A stretch of 64,000 nt of DNA from Desulfatibacillum aliphaticivorans DSM 15576 (GTDB lineage: Bacteria > Desulfobacterota > Desulfobacteria > Desulfobacterales > Desulfatibacillaceae): assembly GCF_000429905.1 (NCBI RefSeq), contig NZ_AUCT01000001.1, positions 62,001 to 126,000 of the forward strand. Reading direction: 5' to 3'. Under the pieces are notes generated by a model. It did not search any database and was not told where the DNA came from. It worked only from the letters and a program-made list of their open reading frames with translations. Below, piece after piece: positions 1 through 9,045 of this stretch (positions are counted from its first letter, which is position 1; each line of letters opens with the position of its first letter). The position numbers and the translations under genes are program-made.

Positions 1-2579
1 ATGAATTCTCAAAATATATTGTCGGAGAGGATGGGGTTGTGCCCATCAAACTCAATCCTACTACCCAAACAGGTGAAGTGACCTTTGTTATCAAATTAAC
101 AGATGAAGATAGTGAAAACAGGGTATGGCTCAAACCCGGCAAGCGGGACTGGATTCTGGTGGGACTGGCCGAGGGCACGGCGGGATACCGGATTGTCAAC
201 GGGCATCAGGAAAACCTGGACGACGCGGACCTGGAGGACAAGTGGTACAAGGACGGCCGGACCGCCTTCTTCGCCAAGGGCCAGATCAAGGGCGAATGGC
301 TGCTGACCCTGTCCTACGACTCGGAGCGCGATTCCGACGAGGCCCGTTTGTTCCAGGACATCGACCCGGACGAATACTACACCCTGTACGGAGACGCCTC
401 CACCTCCGGCGCCGAGGCCGCCAGCACGGAAAAACTCTACGTCAAGGTGGAGCGCGGCAAGTTCTACTCCATGTACGGCGATTACGACACCGGCCTGACC
501 ATGACCGAACTTTCAGCCTACTCGCGCACCTTGACCGGCTTCAAGACCAAGCTGGACTCCAAGCACGTGTCCCTGGATCTGTTTGCTGCCGAAACCAACC
601 AGGCCTTCGTCAAGGACGAAATCCGCGGCGACGGCACGTCGGGCCTGTACTACCTGTCCCGCCGGGACATTGTGGAAAGCTCGGAAACCGTGACCATCGA
701 AACCCGGGACCGCCATAAGAGCCAGGACATCATTTCGTCTGAATCCCTGTCCCGGAATGCGGACTACACCATCGACTACGACCAGGGGACCATCTTCTTC
801 AAGAGCCCGGTCATGAGCACGGACGACGGCTTCAACCCGGTTTACATCGTAGTGGATTACGAGGCCGAAGACTCGGACGACAAGGACGCCACCTACGGCG
901 GCCGGTTGGCCTTGAAGGCCCTGGACGAAAGGATTGAACTGGGCGGCACCCACGTGCACGAAGGCGGGAAGAATACGGAGTCCGACCTTTTGGGCGCCGA
1001 CCTGACCGTGGAAGTGACCGAAAACACCGAACTCAAGGCCGAATACGCCCATACGGACAGCGAACAAACGGACGAAAGCTCCAGCGGCGAGGCCTACCTG
1101 GCCGAGCTTTCCCACGACGGCGTCAAGGCCGACGGCCGGGTGTACTACCGGAAGCAGGGCGCGGGATTCGGCGTGGGCCAGCAGAACGCCAGCGAGTCCG
1201 GCACGGAAAAATACGGCGCCGAGCTGGAATACCAGGTTACGGAAAAACTGGACGCCGCGGCCGAGGCTTACCGCAACACGGATCTTGGCACACGCGCCCG
1301 GGACGACATGGGCGAGGCTCGCGTGGAATACACCCAGGACCGCTACTCCCTGGAAACCGGTCTCCGCGCGGGCGAGGAAAAAACCGACGAAGGCGAAGTC
1401 AACCGGGTGACCCAGGTATTGGGCGGCGCCAAGGTCAATTTCCTGGACAAGAAACTGGTGTTCAGCGCAGAGCACGAGCAGGCCGTCAGCAACGACAACG
1501 CCAACACGGATTATCCCACCCGCACCACCTTGGGCGTGGATTACCGGATCATCGAACAGCTCAGCCTCTTCGCCCAGGACGAAATGACCTGGAGCGACAC
1601 TGAGGAGACCGAAAGCATCCGGGGCGGATTTAAGCTCACTCCATGGAAGGGCGCCAATTTCGACACATCCCTGGAGCAGACCAAGGATATTTCCGAGGAC
1701 GAAGACCCGGCCATGGCCACCCTGGCCAATTTCACCGTGGGCCAGAACGTGACCTTGTTTGAAAAATGGAAGGTGGATGCCTCGGTGGATCACTCCCGCA
1801 CCTTGGACAAGACAGGCGGAGACGTGGATTCGGACTCTGACAGCGACTTTGTAGCAACCTCCTGGGGCGTGCAGTATACGGAAAAGGACTGGAGCGCTTC
1901 CGCCAAGGTGGAATTCCGCTTCGCCGACGACGCGGACAAGTGGAACGCCTCCGTGGGCTGGTACGGAGAAGTGGACGACGGCCTGGGAATCTCCCTGGGC
2001 GCTTTGGTCACCCGCAACGATTACAACGTGGACGGCAATGAAGACGCCACGGGCGATCTGCGCATCGGCCTGGCCTGGAGGCCCAAGTTCTCCCGGTGGA
2101 TCGTGCTGGACCGCCTGGACCTGATCTGGGAGGATGACAACGACGCGGACTCGCCCTACGAAACCCGGAAGTTCGTCAACAACCTGAACGCCAACTACAA
2201 GACCGGATACCGCACCCAGGTTTCGTTCAAGCACGGCGCCAAGTACGTCCTGGACAACATCGACGGCGACAGCTACAGCGGATTCACAGACCTCTATGGC
2301 TTGGAATTCCGCTATGACGTCGCCAAAAAATGGGACCTTGGCCTCCGCGCCTGCGTGCGCCACTCCTGGAACTCGCACCAGTTACAGTACAGCACAGGCC
2401 CCAGCGTGGGTTACAACCCCTTCACCAACGCCTGGGTGGGCGCGGGCTACAACGTGATCGGATTCCGGGACGAAGACTTCACGGACGGCGATTTCTTCAC
2501 CCAGGGCTTGTTCTTCCAGTTCAGGCTCAAGTTCGACCAGTACACCAAGGAAGAATTAGAACAAATCTTTGGATTCTGA
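1..2579 (+). CDS. Outer-membrane beta-barrel-like protein, 5' truncated by window edge
   Basis: The reading frame is open from base 3, so the gene starts upstream of the window; the GTG at 39 is probably internal. About 859 residues are visible. The sequence is rich in Asp/Glu, Thr, Ser, Tyr and Gly, with many alternating short segments (for example LGISLGALVTRNDY and YSGFTDLYGLEFRYD) typical of transmembrane beta strands. The protein ends in FGF, and a C-terminal Phe is the usual signal for outer-membrane barrel insertion by BAM. The first third contains short repeats of the type TIDYDQGTIFFKSPV, seen in large surface proteins with N-terminal Ig-like or CNA-like repeats. No catalytic motif is visible. 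The function is unknown; a surface or pore-forming role is inferred from architecture only. Confidence 0.7.
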   Translation, partial: EFSKYIVGEDGVVPIKLNPTTQTGEVTFVIKLTDEDSENRVWLKPGKRDWILVGLAEGTAGYRIVNGHQENLDDADLEDKWYKDGRTAFFAKGQIKGEWLLTLSYDSERDSDEARLFQDIDPDEYYTLYGDASTSGAEAASTEKLYVKVERGKFYSMYGDYDTGLTMTELSAYSRTLTGFKTKLDSKHVSLDLFAAETNQAFVKDEIRGDGTSGLYYLSRRDIVESSETVTIETRDRHKSQDIISSESLSRNADYTIDYDQGTIFFKSPVMSTDDGFNPVYIVVDYEAEDSDDKDATYGGRLALKALDERIELGGTHVHEGGKNTESDLLGADLTVEVTENTELKAEYAHTDSEQTDESSSGEAYLAELSHDGVKADGRVYYRKQGAGFGVGQQNASESGTEKYGAELEYQVTEKLDAAAEAYRNTDLGTRARDDMGEARVEYTQDRYSLETGLRAGEEKTDEGEVNRVTQVLGGAKVNFLDKKLVFSAEHEQAVSNDNANTDYPTRTTLGVDYRIIEQLSLFAQDEMTWSDTEETESIRGGFKLTPWKGANFDTSLEQTKDISEDEDPAMATLANFTVGQNVTLFEKWKVDASVDHSRTLDKTGGDVDSDSDSDFVATSWGVQYTEKDWSASAKVEFRFADDADKWNASVGWYGEVDDGLGISLGALVTRNDYNVDGNEDATGDLRIGLAWRPKFSRWIVLDRLDLIWEDDNDADSPYETRKFVNNLNANYKTGYRTQVSFKHGAKYVLDNIDGDSYSGFTDLYGLEFRYDVAKKWDLGLRACVRHSWNSHQLQYSTGPSVGYNPFTNAWVGAGYNVIGFRDEDFTDGDFFTQGLFFQFRLKFDQYTKEELEQIFGF

Positions 2580-2739
2580 TTGTTTGTTGCCTCTGTAGCT
2601 GCAGGCCTCCGTGCCTGCCAAGAGAAATGAAGACGCTTGCTTCCCGCCAAAAGCGCGCGGGAATGACGGCGTTTATAGGCAAGGAGACGTCGCAACCGCA
2701 TACGGGCTGCAAGGCTCGCCAACGCCGAGGCCAAAAACC

Positions 2740-2925
2740 ATGAGCGAAAAAATTCGCGCCTTAAAAGAAAAGCTGAAAGACCTGGAAGCCAGGGTTAAGG
2801 AACGGGAGGCCAGCCTGCCGGCCCACTCGGTCCGGGTCAGCCAGATCATGGAGCTGGAAGAGCTGGAGGAGGAGCGGGATCAGATTCGCCGGGAATTGGA
2901 GGAATTGCTGGCCGAGAAAAAATAA
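2740..2925 (+). CDS. Small coiled-coil protein (61 aa)
   Basis: The start is placed at the ATG at 2740, preceded by GAGG at 2727-2730; a longer reading from 2611 would begin inside repeat-like non-coding sequence. The product is almost entirely charged heptad sequence (Lys/Glu/Leu/Arg), with one break around residues 26-35 (LPAHSVRVSQ), which suggests a helical hairpin or two-part coiled coil. There is no signal peptide or membrane segment. It lies between the barrel gene and a convergent acyltransferase and ends at a bidirectional terminator. The function is unknown; a structural or adaptor role would fit the composition. Confidence 0.6.
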   Translation: MSEKIRALKEKLKDLEARVKEREASLPAHSVRVSQIMELEELEEERDQIRRELEELLAEKK

Positions 2926-2952
2926 AGAGCCCGCAAATCCCATAAGGTTCCC

Positions 2953-3002
2953 CAAATAAAAAGCCTGCACTCCAATTAAGGAAATGCAGGCTCGAATTTT
3001 TT
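2953..3002. terminator. Bidirectional rho-independent terminator
   Basis: AGCCTGCA (2962-2969) pairs with TGCAGGCT (2985-2992). A T-run follows on the plus strand (2997-3002), and an A-rich run precedes the stem (2953-2961), giving a T-run on the minus strand. It lies between the convergent small coiled-coil gene and the PlsC-like gene, so it can serve both. Confidence 0.8.
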
Positions 3003-3016
3003 ATGGAAAGAAAAGG

Positions 3017-3679
3017 CTACACCGCTTTTTTTACGTCGCTTTCCTCTTCGGTCTTAAAATGGATCTCCTCTTTTTGAGACCTCTGCAAAGACACGCTTTG
3101 ATCTGAAAAAAGAGCCTGCCGCTTGCCCTTGATGTTCTTGTAAAAGGCTTTGATTTCCTCCATGTCCTTGTCGATGTCGCCCGTGGGAATGAATTCGGGT
3201 CCAAGCCCTCCCACCTTGCGGCCGAAATCCACAAAGCCCATAACGATGGGAACCTTGGCGGTATGGGCGATGTAATAAAAACCGGTTTTCCACCAACGCA
3301 CCTTGCCCCGGGTTCCTTCCGGGGGGATCACCAGGACCAGCTGGTCGTGGTTGGAAAATTCCGCAGCCGCCCGCTCCACCATGTTGGTGGACCGGCTGCG
3401 CACCACGGGGATGCCGCCCAGCCATTTCAGCACCGGGCCCATGGGAAAGCGGAACAACGAGTCCTTGCCCATCCAGTAGATTTTTATACGGTATTTGAAG
3501 GCTATGCACAGGGTGGCCAGAAGGTCCCAATTGGAGGTGTGGGGCGCTGCAATGAGCACGTATTTGGGCGATTCCGGGGGATCGCCTTCGGTCTTCCATC
3601 CAAAGGCCCACAGGCCGGACACGGAAATCCAACGAAAGATGGTGCGCAATATAGGGGTGTCGAACATAGTATAGTGCAT
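3017..3679 (-). CDS. 1-acyl-sn-glycerol-3-phosphate acyltransferase family (PlsC-like)
   Basis: The product has 220 residues and resembles the lysophospholipid acyltransferase (LPLAT) superfamily, which transfers an acyl chain to a glycerolipid or related acceptor at the inner membrane. The catalytic HX4D motif is HTSNWD (about residue 47), and the acceptor-binding motif is PPEGTR (about residue 119). A hydrophobic N-terminus (LRTIFRWISVSGLWAFGW) fits membrane association. The C-terminal 30 residues are charged and low in complexity. The start ATG at 3679 follows GGAAAGG at good spacing. Some proteins of this subfamily are involved in ornithine-lipid or outer-membrane lipid remodelling, so the substrate is not fixed by sequence. 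Confidence 0.85.
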   Translation of the reverse strand: MHYTMFDTPILRTIFRWISVSGLWAFGWKTEGDPPESPKYVLIAAPHTSNWDLLATLCIAFKYRIKIYWMGKDSLFRFPMGPVLKWLGGIPVVRSRSTNMVERAAAEFSNHDQLVLVIPPEGTRGKVRWWKTGFYYIAHTAKVPIVMGFVDFGRKVGGLGPEFIPTGDIDKDMEEIKAFYKNIKGKRQALFSDQSVSLQRSQKEEIHFKTEEESDVKKAV

Positions 3680-3896
3680 GATATGGCCTTTCCAGTCAAA
3701 AGTGCGGCTTTTCAGCCTTTACCGGCAAAATAGCACACATCCGGCGGATATCCCCTTTTTACCTTGAATGTGACATTTCTTTTACATTTGCCCCGCCCTC
3801 GCCTGTTGAGACGGGCGCCGCCTCCAATTTTGTGCTAAGGAAGCAAGGCATGAAAAGCGCAGCCCGCCGCAAACAGCCCGCAGGAGCCTCCGAAGA

Positions 3897-4646
3897 ATGA
3901 CCGGTCCGGCCATGGAAATAGCCGTTTTGGCGCCCATTGTCCTCTTGGCCTATACGGCCCAGGCCCTCACCGGGTTCGGCGCCTCGCTCATCGCCGTCAC
4001 CCTGGGCGCCCACTTCATGGGCGTGGACCGGCTAGTGCCCGTGCTGATCCCCCTGACCGTGGCGGCCACAGGCGCCATCGCCTGGAAGGAGCGCGCCCAC
4101 ATTGATCGCAGGCTCCTCATAAAACGCGTCTATCCTTTTATGGGGATGGGGGTGATTGCGGGATTGCTGTTGTACGAAATCCTCAAAAACGCCGCGCCTG
4201 AATGGCTCCTGGGACTGATCGTCGTGGGATTCGCCTCCCGTCAGCTTTGGGGGCATTTGCGGGGCAAAGAGGGGAATTTCACCATGTCTCGTCCGGCCTC
4301 CTTTCTCCTTTTGATCATGGCCGGAATCGCCCAGGCCTTTTACACCACGGGCGGCCCGTTCATCACATACGCCTTCATGGGGGAGCGTTTGCCCAAGGCG
4401 GCCTTCCGGGCCACCTTGTGCACGGTATGGTTCAGCTTCAACACTTTTTTGGTCCTGGCATTTTTTTTGAACGGTCGGTTGAACCTGGACGCCCTTCAAA
4501 TCACCCTTCCCTTGTTCCTGGCCCTGCCTGCGGCGTTTTTTCTGGGAGATCGCTTGCATACTTTGGTGAGCGAAAAATCCTTTCAAATTATTACAAGCAT
4601 TCTCCTGATCCTGTCAGGTTTTCCTCTGGTATTAGGCAGTTGCTGA
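3897..4646 (+). CDS. TauE/SafE family membrane permease
   Basis: The protein of 249 residues consists of about eight hydrophobic segments. The N-terminal TGFGASLIAV and central TTGGPFITYAF pieces are the two internally repeated motifs of the TauE/SafE (DUF81) family, proposed exporters of sulfite, sulfoacetate or other organosulfur anions across the inner membrane. The start at 3897 follows GGAG at about 3883; an internal Met at 3912 is an alternative. The gene is divergent from the plsC-like gene and stands alone. Its occurrence about 11 kb from an Xsc-like gene (which releases sulfite) is suggestive only; the substrate is unknown. Confidence 0.85.
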   Translation: MTGPAMEIAVLAPIVLLAYTAQALTGFGASLIAVTLGAHFMGVDRLVPVLIPLTVAATGAIAWKERAHIDRRLLIKRVYPFMGMGVIAGLLLYEILKNAAPEWLLGLIVVGFASRQLWGHLRGKEGNFTMSRPASFLLLIMAGIAQAFYTTGGPFITYAFMGERLPKAAFRATLCTVWFSFNTFLVLAFFLNGRLNLDALQITLPLFLALPAAFFLGDRLHTLVSEKSFQIITSILLILSGFPLVLGSC

Positions 4647-4984
4647 GCTTCCTTGCAAAGAGGAATTCAGAGTCAATACCATCATCAGCGAATATTCCCC
4701 TCTTTTTCAAAAAAATATTATCCCAATAAATCAATTTTCATGGTCCTATTTTGTTATAAAAACAAAATACAGTTGCCGTTTCGGCTGCTGCTTGGTATGC
4801 TGCTGTCATTGCATGTCGGTTATGCATTAATCCAGCCTTCATTTGAGAGTTTAGTATCATGATTATACCTTTCCAAACCTGTTCAATATCCCAATTCATG
4901 CCCTCATCCTACCCGGGCTTGATCAAGACAACTTGCGGGTGTTTCACCAGGCAGGATTTTAACGTTCCACATTGAGGAGGAGTT
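4647..4984. other. Intergenic, AT-rich, probable promoter region
   Basis: This 338-bp stretch is clearly more AT-rich than the flanking genes and has no convincing gene. A 69-codon open frame (4653-4862) lacks a ribosome binding site and coding character. It probably carries the promoter of the secreted protein that follows; no clean -35/-10 pair could be assigned. Confidence 0.5.
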
Positions 4985-5482
4985 ATGACGATGAAGAAAG
5001 TTGCTGCATTGTTGTTCGTGATGTTTCTGGTACTGGGCGCTGGCGCCGCAACCGCAGGCAATTGCGGATGGGGCCACTGGGACAGCGGTAAAATCCATCT
5101 TTGCCCGGCATGCTGGGATTACTACATGCCGCCCGACGGAGGCGCCGCTGGCATCTACCTTGGAATCAACTGGTTCTATCTCCAGAATCGCAGCGACAAT
5201 GAAATCAACTACTACATTGACTTCTACAGCGGCACGGGCGAAATCATCGGCCGCATCCCGGAAGAGGGATACAGGACGCTGGGCGGCAACTGCGGCACCC
5301 GCGTTTCCCCGACCACGGAGCTGGATTTTGAAGTCAATACTTGGTGCAGCCCGGTCGTCAAGTGGTTTGGTTACGACATTGACGTGACCCCCACCTGCGT
5401 CGGCAAAATCCAGTTTTTCGACATCAACGGAATCTTTGTGGGTTCCGAAATCGGAGTGGGATACGACGATTCTGTCAGGTAA
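4985..5482 (+). CDS. Secreted cysteine-rich hypothetical protein
   Basis: The product of 165 residues has a clear Sec signal peptide: MKK, a hydrophobic core LLFVMFLVLGAGA, and a predicted cut after AATA (about residue 24). The mature part holds six Cys residues (NC, HLC, AC, NC, WC, TC), an even number compatible with disulfides in the periplasm or outside the cell, including a CPAC pair (C-x2-C) near the N-terminus. It is rich in Gly, Tyr, Trp and Asp. The start follows a very strong ribosome binding site (GAGGAGG at about 4974) and a strong terminator follows the gene, so it is probably monocistronic and highly expressed. I do not recognise the family. Confidence 0.8.
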   Translation: MTMKKVAALLFVMFLVLGAGAATAGNCGWGHWDSGKIHLCPACWDYYMPPDGGAAGIYLGINWFYLQNRSDNEINYYIDFYSGTGEIIGRIPEEGYRTLGGNCGTRVSPTTELDFEVNTWCSPVVKWFGYDIDVTPTCVGKIQFFDINGIFVGSEIGVGYDDSVR

Positions 5483-5510
5483 ACGACAAATACACAGCAC
5501 AACCCTTTCC

Positions 5511-5628
5511 CTCCGGGGCCGCCAAGAGGGTTTCGGGCCTAAAAACCCGAAGGGCCCCGGAGAGCCGTTGCATGGCTTTTCGAGCAGGAGGGGTGAAACG
5601 CCCGCAAGTTGTTTCCCCCTCCTTTTTT
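5511..5628 (+). terminator. Double hairpin with terminal T-run
   Basis: CTCCGGGGCC (5511-5520) pairs perfectly with GGCCCCGGAG (5553-5562), enclosing an inner TTCGGG/CCCGAA stem. A second hairpin, GGAGGGG (5587-5593) with the CCCCTCC region ending at 5622, runs directly into TTTTTT (5623-5628). The second is a canonical rho-independent terminator for the secreted protein; the first may be an extra stabilising or processing structure. Confidence 0.75.
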
Positions 5629-5790
5629 CCTAACGATTATTGGAACAAATTTTCAACCTATCCCATACGCCCCGACGCCCGTCGTCTCCCAATCGCATTG
5701 ACACCTTTCTTAAATCCCTTGTATAAAGAGTCCCATCTGGGCCTGGTTAACCTCCATCCGAATTTCAAACCTTTTTGTAGCGAGCAAACA

Positions 5791-7599
5791 ATGAATCATA
5801 CCAGCAATGGAACTGCGCCGCCCCCTAACGCCCGCAAAAACCGCCGCAACCCGTATTTGTCAGCTTTGCTGCTCATTACGGCCCTGGCTATGACAATGTC
5901 CACCGCAGGCTGCTTCTCCGCTAAAAACGCCTCGACCTTGTATTACGGCGGCGACATCCTCACCATGAGCGAAACCGACCCTGAAACCGTGGAAGCCGTG
6001 CTGGTGAAAAACGGCAAAATCGCCGCCATGGGCTCTCACAAAACGGTCCTGGCGCAAAAAGATCCGGAAACGGAATTCCTGGACTTGCAGGGAAAAACCC
6101 TCATGCCGGGCTTCATCGGGGTGCACACCCACCCGGATCTCTCCGCCTATTTGTACAGCTTCACGGACCTGAGCGGCTTCACCAACAATTCGCCGGAAGA
6201 AGTCTGGGCCAAACTCCGCGACGCAGCCGCCAGCGCCGAAAAGGGCGAATGGATTTTTTGCAAAGGATTTGACCCCATGCTGGTCAAAGGACTGAAGGCT
6301 CCGACCATCCAGGAACTGGACGCCATGGCGCCGAACAACCCTGTGGTGATCCTGGCCCAAAGCCTTCACTCCGCTTGGGCCAACTCCCTGGCCTTTGAAA
6401 AAATAGGAATCACGACGGACACCCCAGCCCCCGCCGTGGGCAGTTATTACGAGAAGGACGAAAACGGAAACCTGACCGGATTCATCGCCGAGGTCCAGGC
6501 CATCGAGCCTTTCGGCAATGCCGCTATCAAGAAGTTCAACATCAAGCAAAACGTAGTGGAAGTCTACAAGGAGTATATGAGCCGAGGCATCACTTCCATC
6601 ACCACCATGGGCATGTTCGCCAAGGACAAAAAGCCCTTTATGCTCTACGAGCACTTGTCCTCCGATCACCCCAAATACCTCCACCGCGCCCTGGATCTGG
6701 TTGGATTGCTCCCCAACAAAACGCCCACGGTGAGGCATTTCGTGTACATCAAGCACGACACGCCCTTTTTGATCCCGGATCAAGTGGAAAACGGAGACGA
6801 TTTCTTTAAGGTGGTGGGCGTCAAGCTCTGGTACGACGGCTCGCCATACACGGGCTCCATGTACCTGAAGGAGCCCTACCTGGAATCCGACCTGACCCAA
6901 AACGGGCTGGGACTCCCCCGCAACCACCGGGGCGAGCCGGTCATCCCAAAGGACGAATTCTACAACGCTCTCAAAACTTGGCACGACAAAGGCTGGCAGC
7001 TCAGCGTCCATTCCCAGGGGGATCAATCCACCCTGGAAGTGCTTAACATGCTCAAGCAGGCCATGGCCGAAACAGGAGAACGGGGCCATCGCCACCGGAT
7101 CGAGCACGGCGTGCTTCTTCCGCCCGAACTCCTGGGCGAAATGAAGCAAATGAACATGGCGCCCAGTTTTCATGTCAACCATATCTATTATTATGGAGAA
7201 GCCCTTCGGGACGACATCCTGGGAGAAGCCCGCGCAGAAAAAATGCTGCCCGTCCACAGCGCCATGGCCGAAGGCCTGACCTGCTCGCTGCATGCCGACG
7301 CGCCCATGTACCCGGAAGATCCTTTAAGCCTGCTCCAAACCGCCGTCACCCGGAAAACCAAGTCCGGCCAAATTATCGGCGCCGGGGAGAGAATCACGGT
7401 CATGGAAGGCCTGAAAGCCCTTACCATCGATTCCGCCTGGCAGCTTCATATGGAGAAAAAAATCGGCAGCATCGAGCCCGGCAAATACGCCGACTTCGTC
7501 ATCCTGGACGCCAATCCCTTAAAGGTCGATCCCGCAAATCTTCGTGGCATCCAGGTCCTCACAACCATCGTCAACGGCGTGGAAACCTGGAAGCGATAA
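5791..7599 (+). CDS. Lipoprotein amidohydrolase, YtcJ-like (amidohydrolase 3 family)
   Basis: The start is set at 5791 because the open frame upstream runs through the preceding terminator. The product has 602 residues. Residues 1-41 hold a basic n-region, a hydrophobic core and the lipobox STAGC, so Cys41 is the probable lipidation site and the enzyme is anchored to a membrane facing the periplasm. The metal-dependent hydrolase fold shows GVHTHPD (HxH metal ligands), a later HSQGDQ, RIEHG and SLHADAP, all typical of the YtcJ/N-substituted formamide deformylase-like branch. The N-terminal DILTMSE..AVLVKNGKIAAMG and C-terminal GSIEPGKYADFVILD segments form the usual small beta-sandwich. The substrate is unknown. 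Confidence 0.85.
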   Translation: MNHTSNGTAPPPNARKNRRNPYLSALLLITALAMTMSTAGCFSAKNASTLYYGGDILTMSETDPETVEAVLVKNGKIAAMGSHKTVLAQKDPETEFLDLQGKTLMPGFIGVHTHPDLSAYLYSFTDLSGFTNNSPEEVWAKLRDAAASAEKGEWIFCKGFDPMLVKGLKAPTIQELDAMAPNNPVVILAQSLHSAWANSLAFEKIGITTDTPAPAVGSYYEKDENGNLTGFIAEVQAIEPFGNAAIKKFNIKQNVVEVYKEYMSRGITSITTMGMFAKDKKPFMLYEHLSSDHPKYLHRALDLVGLLPNKTPTVRHFVYIKHDTPFLIPDQVENGDDFFKVVGVKLWYDGSPYTGSMYLKEPYLESDLTQNGLGLPRNHRGEPVIPKDEFYNALKTWHDKGWQLSVHSQGDQSTLEVLNMLKQAMAETGERGHRHRIEHGVLLPPELLGEMKQMNMAPSFHVNHIYYYGEALRDDILGEARAEKMLPVHSAMAEGLTCSLHADAPMYPEDPLSLLQTAVTRKTKSGQIIGAGERITVMEGLKALTIDSAWQLHMEKKIGSIEPGKYADFVILDANPLKVDPANLRGIQVLTTIVNGVETWKR

Positions 7600-7633
7600 T
7601 GGGTAGTATTGAGTAACGAGTACGGGGAGGCCA

Positions 7634-8092
7634 ATGAACAGCCAAAGATGGACCATATTGATCTTGTTAGTTCTATTGTCGTTTTTTCTTGGAAGATTTT
7701 CAGTCATAGGCATGGATCACGTGTCTATGCCTGAAGAGATTCTCCTTAAAAACGCCCCTGAGCGCTTCAACAAATACAACATACTAAGTTCAATACCGGT
7801 ATCTACATTAAAGGAGCTTAACTTCCAAAAACATACTTACGCATACTGGCAAATAGTTCATGCAGAACGGCTCTTGTCTGACATACCGGAGTGCGCAGAG
7901 CGTCTGGAGCCTTTGAAAAAAAGTTTGTTGGATCAAAGAGAATTGGAATTAAAGAATATTGAGAAGTTGAAAAACGATCTTGGCGCTAAAAACTATCTTG
8001 TAATGTATGATTATGTAGACGCTTCTCATACTGGTCACGGAGGATTCTTGGTTGTCGATAAAAGGGGCAACATAAAACAGGATATTGATTAA
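7634..8092 (+). CDS. Membrane-anchored hypothetical protein (152 aa)
   Basis: The start at 7634 follows GGGGAGG at good spacing, 34 nt after the amidohydrolase. One N-terminal hydrophobic segment (ILILLVLLSFFLG, residues 8-20) would act as a signal anchor. The rest is soluble and mostly helical, rich in Leu, Lys and Glu, with an Asp/His/Gly-rich end (DASHTGHGGFLVVDKRGNIKQD). The gene is visibly more AT-rich than its neighbours and sits at the edge of a repeat-dense region, which could mean recent acquisition. No family is recognised. Confidence 0.6.
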   Translation: MNSQRWTILILLVLLSFFLGRFSVIGMDHVSMPEEILLKNAPERFNKYNILSSIPVSTLKELNFQKHTYAYWQIVHAERLLSDIPECAERLEPLKKSLLDQRELELKNIEKLKNDLGAKNYLVMYDYVDASHTGHGGFLVVDKRGNIKQDID

Positions 8093-8922
8093 TTTTATGA
8101 TTTATATTGCCCTCCCGGTTAAGCAGCACCCTGCCGAGGTTGGAACGCAGCCTTGTGTTGCCAAAGTAACTTGATGTCCCGCCTACGCTCCATCAAGCGG
8201 CCAGCCGTGGCAGGGCAGTAGCCTGCCAGGGCGCGGCAGCGCAATAAGGGCGGCCAGGAAAGACTGTGGAGTCCATTAATAATCGGCGGCCCAAAAATGT
8301 AATTAGAATCCAGGCGTCTGAAATAGAAAGGGTTCGCATCAGTGAATGGGAATTCAAATACGCCCCGGTCGTCTTATTGGCCTTCGGCCCCCGGCATTGC
8401 ATGCCGCGGCTGGCCGGTTATGTGCATAGCTCCCGGCCTTATTCTAAACCGCCGACAGCCATGATGGGACGCCCCTGGCAAAGCAGTATCTTGCCTGTAG
8501 TTGCAGGCCCCCGTGCCTGCCCATAACGCACTTTGCGCGTCCCATGACGCAGCAAGCTGTGCGGCTACATGGTTTCATGCCCTTACAAAGCACAATCCGG
8601 CCTAATATCAATGGGTAGCCCCGGCACAGCAGTATCGTGCCGGGGTGCGCAAGCACACGTATTAAAACCCTCCAAGCAATAGAATCCCAAAATTTCACTC
8701 AAAAAAACCTCCCAACACCCGCCCTCCCGTTCCCATGCTCCATCGTGGGAATGCATGCAGATCTATTTGAAATCAAATAATTTCAGGATATTGAGCGCTA
8801 TTCACGAAAATATCATACCAATTTAAAGCAGATCCGCCCCACGCCCCTGTCTCCCCCCCACCAAAAAATCATCAACGACAAACACAAAAACAACAAAATT
8901 ACAAAATGGAAGCATTTTTTGG
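8093..8922. repeat. Repeat-dense intergenic region
   Basis: No gene is supported here. It holds three copies of the AGCAGTATC-loop hairpin family (8208-8228 degenerate, 8477-8495, 8619-8645), a GTAGTTGCAGGCCCCCGTGC unit (about 8498-8517) that recurs near 2595 and, inverted, near 14320, and a GTTCCCATGC..GTGGGAATGCATGC palindrome (about 8731-8756). The last 150 bp become AT-rich towards the TetR promoter. Confidence 0.65.
8619..8645 (+). repeat. REP-like hairpin, AGCAGTATC loop
   Basis: CCCCGGCAC (8619-8627) pairs perfectly with GTGCCGGGG (8637-8645) around the loop AGCAGTATC. A short second hairpin, GTGC-GCAA-GCAC, follows. The same loop with different but matching stem bases occurs at 8477-8495, 14377-14403 and, inverted, 28970-28996. 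Confidence 0.7.
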
Positions 8923-8972
8923 TTGACAACTGACCCATGGGTCATTTAGGGTATGACTGACCGGTCAGTCAT
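8923..8972. promoter_or_regulatory. Promoter with two palindromic TetR-type operators
   Basis: A TTGACA box (8923-8928) is followed after 18 nt by TAGGGT (8947-8952). Between them lies the perfect 14-bp palindrome TGACCCATGGGTCA (8931-8944), and just downstream is the perfect 20-bp palindrome ATGACTGACCGGTCAGTCAT (8953-8972). Both share TGAC half-sites, and the longer one resembles operators of FadR/AcrR-like TetR regulators. Their position upstream of a TetR gene suggests autorepression and control of the downstream locus. Confidence 0.75.
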
Positions 8973-9045
8973 GGGTCTTTGGACGAATAATTTAAAGGGA
9001 GGGTGAGCGGACGTCATTCAATATCTTTATTGTCCGCAATAACAT

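Noticed and set aside
513..2378. Long open frame antisense to the barrel gene
   Set aside because: It is a shadow of the GC-rich plus-strand gene, with Val/Gly/His-rich unnatural composition and no start signals.
3897..4646. Calling the TauE/SafE protein a taurine or sulfite exporter of the Xsc pathway
   Set aside because: It is 11 kb away, in another transcription unit, and the family has mixed substrates.
4653..4862. Possible 69-codon gene in the AT-rich gap
   Set aside because: No ribosome binding site, irregular composition and no recognisable features.
5572..5790. N-terminal extension of the amidohydrolase
   Set aside because: It reads through a terminator stem and has no ribosome site; the lipoprotein signal begins properly at 5791.
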